From: Arthrobacter saudimassiliensis
GTDB taxonomy: Bacteria > Actinomycetota > Actinomycetes > Actinomycetales > Micrococcaceae
Reading direction: 5' to 3'
Assembly: GCA_900016675.1 (NCBI GenBank)
Contig: LN483071.1
Location: forward strand, 372,001-436,000
Length of the DNA: 64,000 nucleotides
In this document: positions 59,285-64,000 of the stretch, piece after piece
How the letters are laid out: the number at the start of each line of letters is the position of its first letter
Numbering within the stretch: position 1 is the first letter of the stretch
Notes under the pieces: model-generated
The model's input: only the letters and a program-made list of their open reading frames with translations
Told to the model about the DNA's origin: nothing
Database searches by the model: none
Translations under genes and position numbers: made by a program

Positions 59285-59749
59285 CTACAGGGTGGTCGTG
59301 GACCCGCCGGCGGCAGCGATCTTCTCGACCGCGCTTGCGGAGAAGGCGTTGGCCGTGACCTCAACCTTGACCGTGATGTCGCCGGTGCCCAGAACCTTGA
59401 CCGGCTGGTTGCGGCGGACCGCACCCTTCTCGGCCAGGGCCTCGACGGTGACCTGGCCGCCCTCGGGGAAGAGCTCCGAGATGCGGTCCAGGTTCACCAC
59501 CTGGTAGGTCACCTTGAAGGGGTTCTTGAAGCCGCGCAGCTTCGGCAGGCGCATGTGCAGCGGCAGCTGCCCGCCCGCGAAGCCGGCCTTGACCTGGTAC
59601 CGCGCTGCGGTGCCCTTGGTGCCGCGGCCTGCGGTCTTGCCCTTGGAGCCTTCACCACGGCCGACACGGGTCTTCGCCGTGCGCGAGCCGGGAGCCGGCC
59701 GCAGGTGGTGGACCTTCAGCGTCTTCTGCTGTTCGTTCTGTTCGGCCAT
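59285..59749 (-). CDS. rplO: 50S ribosomal protein L15
   Basis: Early-binding large-subunit protein, 154 residues. [20 protein letters not shown] (about residues 11-30), [20 protein letters not shown] and [16 protein letters not shown] are standard. ATG at 59749 lies one base after the rpmD stop. It is the last gene before a stem-loop. Confidence 0.97.
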   Translation of the reverse strand: MAEQNEQQKTLKVHHLRPAPGSRTAKTRVGRGEGSKGKTAGRGTKGTAARYQVKAGFAGGQLPLHMRLPKLRGFKNPFKVTYQVVNLDRISELFPEGGQVTVEALAEKGAVRRNQPVKVLGTGDITVKVEVTANAFSASAVEKIAAAGGSTTTL

Positions 59750-59750
59750 G

Positions 59751-59963
59751 TTACTTCGCCTCCTCAACCTTCACGAGGTGCGGAACCGTGGAGATCATGC
59801 CGACGGTCACTGCATCCGCGGTACGGACGACGGAGTCGCCGATGTGCTTCAGGCCCAGTGAACGCAGCGTGTCGCGCTGGTTCTGCTTGCCGCCAATGGC
59901 GGACTTGATCTGAGTGATGTGCAGCTGTGCCGAGCTGACGGCAACGCGCTTGGGAGTAGTCAT
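59751..59963 (-). CDS. rpmD: 50S ribosomal protein L30
   Basis: A 70-residue large-subunit protein with [20 protein letters not shown] (about residues 14-33) and the conserved [23 protein letters not shown] at 59963 overlaps the rpsE stop by one base (TGATG). The frame is open upstream, but only from this start is it L30-like. Confidence 0.96.
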   Translation of the reverse strand: MTTPKRVAVSSAQLHITQIKSAIGGKQNQRDTLRSLGLKHIGDSVVRTADAVTVGMISTVPHLVKVEEAK

Positions 59964-60673
59964 CAGGCACCAGCCTTCTGCATGTTGCGAATCATCGCCG
60001 CCGAGGCAACCTCGTCCAGCGGCAGTCCGCGGCGGGCAGCCACGGCCTGCGGCTCTTCGAGGCCCTTCAGCGCGGCAACCGTGGCCTGCACGATGTTGAT
60101 CGCGTTGGAGGAACCCAGCGACTTGGACAGAACGTCGTGGATACCGGCGCACTCGAGGATGGCGCGGACCGGACCGCCGGCGATAACACCGGTACCCGGG
60201 GAAGCCGGACGCAGGAGCACGACGCCGGCGGCTGCCTCACCCTGCACCAGGTGCGGGATGGTGCTGCCGATGCGCGGAACGCGGAAGAAGGACTTCTTGG
60301 CCTCTTCCACGGCCTTGGCGATGGCCGAGGGAACTTCCTTGGCCTTGCCGTAGCCGACGCCGACCAGGCCGTTGCCGTCGCCGACAACCACCAGGGCGGT
60401 GAAGCTGAAGCGACGACCGCCCTTGACGACCTTGGCCACGCGGTTGATGGTCACGACACGCTCGATGAACTTGTCCTTGTCATCACCGCGTCCGCCGTCA
60501 CGGCCGCCACGGCCGCCGCGGTCACCACGGCCGCCGCGCTCGTTGCGCTGGCCGTCCCGGCGACCGCCGCGGCGGTCATCGGTGCTGGGGGCTGCGGCGT
60601 CCTTGGACTCAGTTGCCTCAGCAGCTGTAGCTTCAGTCACCTGATTTTCCTTTTCCTTGTTAACCTCGGTCAC
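59963..60673 (-). CDS. rpsE: 30S ribosomal protein S5 with RGG-rich N-terminal extension
   Basis: Small-subunit protein important for decoding accuracy. The 236-residue chain has an extra ~68 residues at the N-terminus: a Glu/Ala-rich part, then a Gly-Arg-Asp-rich block ([19 protein letters not shown]). The S5 core starts at [20 protein letters not shown] (about residue 69), has [23 protein letters not shown] and [19 protein letters not shown]. The GTG start overlaps the rplR stop (GTGA). E. coli S5 is about 165 residues. Confidence 0.97.
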   Translation of the reverse strand: MTEVNKEKENQVTEATAAEATESKDAAAPSTDDRRGGRRDGQRNERGGRGDRGGRGGRDGGRGDDKDKFIERVVTINRVAKVVKGGRRFSFTALVVVGDGNGLVGVGYGKAKEVPSAIAKAVEEAKKSFFRVPRIGSTIPHLVQGEAAAGVVLLRPASPGTGVIAGGPVRAILECAGIHDVLSKSLGSSNAINIVQATVAALKGLEEPQAVAARRGLPLDEVASAAMIRNMQKAGA

Positions 60674-61053
60674 AGTGCCAGCCCACCTTCACGTGCGCCG
60701 TCTGCAACAGCCGCGATGCGGCCGTGGTAGCGGTTGCCGCCGCGGTCGAAGACGACCGCCTCAATGCCGGCAGCCTTGGAACGCTCGGCCACGAGCTCGC
60801 CGACGCGGCGGGCCTTCGCGGTCTTGTCGGCCTCCATGGCCCGCAGGTCCGCTTCCATGGTGGAGGCGGAGGCCACGGTGACGCCCTTGGTGTCGTCGAC
60901 AACCTGGACGAAGATGTGGCGTGCGGAACGGTTCACGACCAGGCGCGGACGTGCCGGGGTACCCGCAATGCGCTTGCGGATACGCAGCTGGCGCCGGGTA
61001 CGGGCTGCGGACTTGCTCTTGTTGGTCCGCTTCTTGTTGATGCTGATCGCCAT
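60670..61053 (-). CDS. rplR: 50S ribosomal protein L18
   Basis: 5S rRNA-binding protein, 127 residues. [20 protein letters not shown] (about residues 20-39), [12 protein letters not shown] and the C-terminal [28 protein letters not shown] (in part) are standard. It lies two bases after rplF and overlaps rpsE. Confidence 0.97.
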   Translation of the reverse strand: MAISINKKRTNKSKSAARTRRQLRIRKRIAGTPARPRLVVNRSARHIFVQVVDDTKGVTVASASTMEADLRAMEADKTAKARRVGELVAERSKAAGIEAVVFDRGGNRYHGRIAAVADGAREGGLAL

Positions 61054-61055
61054 GA

Positions 61056-61592
61056 TTACTTACCAGCCTTTCCGACCTTGCGGCGGACAATCTCGCCGGC
61101 GTAACGGATGCCCTTGCCCTTGTACGGGTCGGGCTTGCGCAGCTTGCGGATGTTGGCGGAAACCTCGCCGACCAGCTGCTTGTCGATGCCGGACACCGTG
61201 ATCTTGGTGGGGCCGTTGACGGTCAGGGTGATGCCCTCGGGGGCCTTCACGTTGACCGGGTGGCTGTAACCCAGGGCGAACTCGAGGTCCGATCCCTTGG
61301 CCAGCACGCGGTAACCGGTACCGACGATCTCCAGGTCCTTCTTGAAGCCTTCGGTCACACCGGTGATCATGTTGGCGATCAGGGTGCGGGTCAGGCCGTG
61401 GAGGGAGCGGGATTCGCGCTCGTCGTTCGGGCGGGCAACGGTAAGCGTGCCGTCTTCCTGGGTAACCGTGATCGGGCTGGGCACAGTGTGGCTCAGCTCG
61501 CCCTTGGCGCCCTTGACGGTCACAACGTTGCCGTTGATGGCGATATCGACTCCGGCAGGAACCGGGATGGGCAGACGTCCAATACGTGACAT
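61056..61592 (-). CDS. rplF: 50S ribosomal protein L6
   Basis: Large-subunit protein near the sarcin-ricin loop, 178 residues. [20 protein letters not shown] at the start, [20 protein letters not shown] near residue 85 and the C-terminal [20 protein letters not shown] are standard. ATG at 61592 has AAGGGGAAAG upstream. It follows rpsH by 19 bases. Confidence 0.97.
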   Translation of the reverse strand: MSRIGRLPIPVPAGVDIAINGNVVTVKGAKGELSHTVPSPITVTQEDGTLTVARPNDERESRSLHGLTRTLIANMITGVTEGFKKDLEIVGTGYRVLAKGSDLEFALGYSHPVNVKAPEGITLTVNGPTKITVSGIDKQLVGEVSANIRKLRKPDPYKGKGIRYAGEIVRRKVGKAGK

Positions 61593-61611
61593 TTTTCTTT
61601 CCCCTTCCCTG

Positions 61612-62013
61612 CTACCAGACGTAGGCGAGGACTTCCCCACCCACACCCTTCTTGGCGGCCTGGCGGTCGGTCAGGAGACCTGACGACGTCGACAGGATTG
61701 CGATGCCCAGGCCACCCAGCACGTGCGGCAGGTTGGTGGACTTGGCGTAGACGCGCAGGCCGGGCTTGGAGATGCGGCGGACACCTGCGATGGAGCGCTC
61801 ACGGTTCGGACCGAACTTGAGGTCCAGGGTCAGCTTCTTGAAGCCGCCTTCGCCCTCTTCTTCCTTCCAGCCGGCGATGTAGCCCTCGGCCTTCAGGATG
61901 TCGGCAACACGTGCCTTGAGCTTGCTGTAAGGCATGGACACGGAATCGTGGTATGCCGAGTTTGCATTGCGCAGACGCGTAAGCATGTCTGCGACAGGAT
62001 CTGTCATAGTCAT
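61612..62013 (-). CDS. rpsH: 30S ribosomal protein S8
   Basis: Binds the central domain of 16S rRNA and in other bacteria represses the spc operon. 133 residues with [19 protein letters not shown] (residues 5-23), [20 protein letters not shown] and the C-terminal [11 protein letters not shown]. No rpsN gene lies between rplE and rpsH. A second ATG at 62007 is an alternative start. Confidence 0.97.
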   Translation of the reverse strand: MTMTDPVADMLTRLRNANSAYHDSVSMPYSKLKARVADILKAEGYIAGWKEEEGEGGFKKLTLDLKFGPNRERSIAGVRRISKPGLRVYAKSTNLPHVLGGLGIAILSTSSGLLTDRQAAKKGVGGEVLAYVW

Positions 62014-62100
62014 TGGGCTCTGGCCCTCCCTCGTGTCGGTTTCCTGCGGGACTGCCCCGGTATGTGCCGGGGGTGGTCCTTCAGACCTGACACGTAGTAA

Positions 62101-62670
62101 TTAATCTTCGGATTTGAACGGGAAGCCGAGGTTGCGCAGCAGGGCGCGGCCCTCGTCGTCGGTCTTGGCGGTGGTAACCACGGTGATGTCCATGCCCCGC
62201 ACGCGGTCGATCTTGTCCTGATCGATCTCGTGGAACATCGACTGCTCGGTCAGGCCGAACGTGTAGTTGCCGTTGCCGTCGAACTGCTTGCCGTTCAGGC
62301 CGCGGAAGTCGCGGATACGGGGCAGGGCCAGGGTGACCAGGCGGTCGACGAACTCCCACATGCGGTCGCCGCGCAGCGTTGCGTGCGCACCGATCGGCAT
62401 GCCTTCACGCAGCTTGAACTGCGCGATGGACTTGCGGGCCTTGGTGATCTGCGGCTTCTGGCCCGTGATCTGGGTCAGGTCGCGGACAGCGCCGTCGATC
62501 AGCTTGGAGTCCTTGGCGGCGTCGCCGACGCCCATGTTCACGACGACCTTGACCAGGCGCGGAACCTGGTTGACGTTCGCGTAGTTGAACTCGTCCTGCA
62601 GCGCCTGCTTGATTTCCGCAGCGTAGCGGGCCTTCAGACGGGGAACGGTCCTGGTGACAGTCTCAGTCAT
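62101..62670 (-). CDS. rplE: 50S ribosomal protein L5
   Basis: 5S rRNA-binding protein, 189 residues. [39 protein letters not shown] (about 47-65), [20 protein letters not shown] and [20 protein letters not shown] are standard. The ATG overlaps the rplX stop (TAATG). Confidence 0.97.
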   Translation of the reverse strand: MTETVTRTVPRLKARYAAEIKQALQDEFNYANVNQVPRLVKVVVNMGVGDAAKDSKLIDGAVRDLTQITGQKPQITKARKSIAQFKLREGMPIGAHATLRGDRMWEFVDRLVTLALPRIRDFRGLNGKQFDGNGNYTFGLTEQSMFHEIDQDKIDRVRGMDITVVTTAKTDDEGRALLRNLGFPFKSED

Positions 62671-63032
62671 TAGATGTCCTTCCCGGTGGCCTTGGAGACG
62701 CGGATCCGGACGGTACGCTCGGTGCCGTCCTCGCGGGTCTGGGTCTCGATGCGGTAGCCGACGCGGGTCGGCTTCTTGGTCTCGGGGTCGACGATCGCGA
62801 CGTTGGAGACGTGGATGGGGGCTTCCATGACCTCGATGCCGCCGGTCTTGGACCCGCGGGAGGACTGGCCGACCTTGGTGTGCTTGGTGATCCGGTTGAT
62901 GCCTTCAACCAGCACGCGGTTGGTCTCCGGGAAAACCTTCAGGACCTTGCCCTGCTTGCCGCGGTCGCCGCCGCGCTCAGCCTTTGCGCCGGTGATGACC
63001 TGAACCAGGTCACCCTTCTTGATCTTTGCCAT
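62670..63032 (-). CDS. rplX: 50S ribosomal protein L24
   Basis: Assembly initiator near the tunnel exit, 120 residues. [20 protein letters not shown] (residues 3-22), with the KOW motif around [20 protein letters not shown], and [20 protein letters not shown] are standard. It starts three bases after rplN. Confidence 0.97.
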   Translation of the reverse strand: MAKIKKGDLVQVITGAKAERGGDRGKQGKVLKVFPETNRVLVEGINRITKHTKVGQSSRGSKTGGIEVMEAPIHVSNVAIVDPETKKPTRVGYRIETQTREDGTERTVRIRVSKATGKDI

Positions 63033-63035
63033 GGA

Positions 63036-63404
63036 CTACAGCACCTCCGGAGCCAGCGAAATGATCTTCATGAACTTCTTGTCACGAAGCTCGCGGCCGA
63101 CCGGGCCGAAGATACGGGTACCGCGGGGGTCGCCGTCGTTCTTCAGGATCACTGCTGCGTTCTCATCGAACTTGATGTAGGAACCGTCCTGGCGGCGGCG
63201 TTCCTTCTTCGTGCGGACGATGACGGCCTTGACCACGTCGCCCTTCTTGACGTTGCCGCCCGGGATTGCATCCTTGACGGTGGCAACGATGGTGTCGCCA
63301 ATGCCTGCGTAGCGACGGCCGGAACCACCGAGAACGCGGATGGTCAAGATTTCCTTGGCCCCCGTGTTGTCGGCGACCTTCAGTCGCGACTCCTGCTGAA
63401 TCAC
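63036..63404 (-). CDS. rplN: 50S ribosomal protein L14
   Basis: Intersubunit-bridge protein, 122 residues. [20 protein letters not shown] at the start, [20 protein letters not shown] (about 57-76) and [24 protein letters not shown] (in part) at the end are standard. AGGAG lies before the ATG at 63404. It is the first gene of the spc operon; the upstream 365-base gap separates it from the S10 operon. Confidence 0.97.
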   Translation of the reverse strand: MIQQESRLKVADNTGAKEILTIRVLGGSGRRYAGIGDTIVATVKDAIPGGNVKKGDVVKAVIVRTKKERRRQDGSYIKFDENAAVILKNDGDPRGTRIFGPVGRELRDKKFMKIISLAPEVL

Positions 63405-63627
63405 TTATTACTCCTGTCGTCGCGCCGGTTCTCATTGCTGAGCCTTGCGGAACGGATATGGGTGGACCCCGTAATACTGGTACTCAGCGCCCCTCCGGCA
63501 CGCGGGCACGGTAAGGAAAGCTGAACAAGATTATCGGGCTTTTGTCGTATCGGCGGTGAGGAAGCCCGGCACCCGGAACTGGGCACACTTCCGCACCGCA
63601 CAGACAAGATTTCAAGTGTACCGCGAA

Positions 63628-63673
63628 AGGGCCCCGGAAGCGAAATCACTGATGAGTTCGCGGCCGGGGCCCT
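63628..63673 (-). terminator. Terminator of the S10 operon
   Basis: AGGGCCCCGG / CCGGGGCCCT (10 bp) encloses an inner GCGAA/TTCGC stem. On the minus strand it is followed by TTCGC after CCCTT. It lies about 97 bases past the rpsQ stop. Confidence 0.6.
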
Positions 63674-63702
63674 GACGCGGTGTGGACGGTGCCGCCTTCG
63701 TC

Positions 63703-63731
63703 CGCTGCGGGGAGCGGGGCTCCCCGCAGCG
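63703..63731 (-). terminator. First stem-loop after rpsQ
   Basis: CGCTGCGGGGAGC-GGG-GCTCCCCGCAGCG, a perfect 13-bp stem, 39 bases past the rpsQ stop. It lacks a U-tract and may act together with the second stem-loop. Confidence 0.55.
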
Positions 63732-63769
63732 GGTCCGGCGGCGGGCCGGCCGGTCTTGGTACTGCTTGG

Positions 63770-64000
63770 TTACTTGGCCTTCTCGATGATCTCGACCAGG
63801 CGCCACCGCTTGGTGGCGGACAGCGGCCGGGTCTCGGCGATCAGCACCAGGTCGCCGACGCCGGCAGAGTTCTGCTCGTCGTGCGCCTTCCGCTTCTCGG
63901 TGCGGCGGATAACCTTGCCGTACAGCGCGTGCTTCACGCGGTCCTCGACCTCGACGACGATGGTCTTGTCCATCTTGTCGGAGACGACGTAGCCGCGTGC
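63770..64000 (-). CDS. rpsQ: 30S ribosomal protein S17, C-terminal part (runs off right edge)
   Basis: The last 76 or so residues of S17, an OB-fold protein that binds 16S rRNA early in assembly. The frame enters from the right edge with [20 protein letters not shown] and continues [39 protein letters not shown] and a final [12 protein letters not shown]. The true start lies outside the window, so the internal Met at 63973 is not the start. It ends the S10 operon. Confidence 0.95.
   Translation of the reverse strand, partial: ARGYVVSDKMDKTIVVEVEDRVKHALYGKVIRRTEKRKAHDEQNSAGVGDLVLIAETRPLSATKRWRLVEIIEKAK

Larger units (their letters stand above)
63405..63769. other. 365-bp gap between S10 and spc operons
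   Basis: I see no gene here. It holds two stem-loops on the rpsQ side (63628-63673 and 63703-63731) and, closer to rplN, the AT-richer leader and probable promoter region of the spc operon. A GATAAT lies at about 63530-63536 on the minus strand, but no convincing -35 box precedes it. Confidence 0.6.

Overview
The window is high-GC (roughly two thirds G+C by eye) actinobacterial chromosome. Its ribosomal protein sequences, the L14-L24-L5-S8 order without an S14 gene, the guaA / guaB3 / guaB / groES-groEL arrangement and the alr-tsaE-tsaB-rimI-tsaD and glmS-acpS-nnr clusters fit the family Micrococcaceae (Arthrobacter and relatives). I cannot fix the genus from sequence alone. Almost everything is housekeeping, with a thin accessory layer around 15-29 kb and 33-37 kb. 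No tRNA, rRNA, CRISPR array, transposase or prophage gene was seen.

Layout. 1-10.8 kb (minus strand): a truncated SF1-helicase-like ATPase, guaA, a DUF3817 membrane protein, a SURF1-like protein, a lone PTS EIIA, glpD, guaB3 and guaB. 10.9-15.3 kb: a membrane acyltransferase with an SGNH domain, then groES-groEL behind a sigma-A-type promoter bracketed by two CIRCE operators. 15.4-19.3 kb (plus): a four-gene iron-siderophore ABC importer with a DtxR/IdeR-like box over its promoter. 19.4-20.25 kb: an AT-richer island with one orphan membrane gene. 20.25-29.2 kb: MalY-type lyase, THUMP-like methyltransferase, an AroE-like dehydrogenase, a double-module Lrp regulator divergent from an AbgT transporter plus M20 peptidase, and a YbdK-type ligase.

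29.2-33.4 kb (minus): alr-tsaE-tsaB-rimI-tsaD, mostly overlapping, linking cell-wall D-alanine supply with the tRNA t6A machinery. 33.4-37 kb: GNAT, aldo-keto reductase and two short-chain dehydrogenases. 37-43.4 kb: glgX-treY-treZ, which makes trehalose from glycogen. 43.4-49.8 kb: nnr, acpS, glmS, divergent coaA, and glmM. A 592-bp gap (49.8-50.4 kb) is unusually rich in inverted and direct repeats. From 50.4 kb to the right edge (all minus strand) lie the translation clusters: rplM-rpsI; rpmJ-rpsM-rpsK-rpoA-rplQ-truA; infA; secY-adk-map; rplN-rplX-rplE-rpsH-rplF-rplR-rpsE-rpmD-rplO; and the end of the S10 operon (rpsQ, cut by the window).

The most interesting non-coding signals are the nested inverted repeat at 50084-50202, the repeat and hairpin cluster after rpsI, a junction-like fold in the rpsM leader, duplicated Shine-Dalgarno sequences with one anti-SD in the infA leader, a terminator-like hairpin between groES and groEL, and a related palindrome in front of the stress-type SDR gene and glgX. 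No clearly new multi-gene system was found; the best candidate for an undescribed gene is the orphan membrane protein at 19452-20057.
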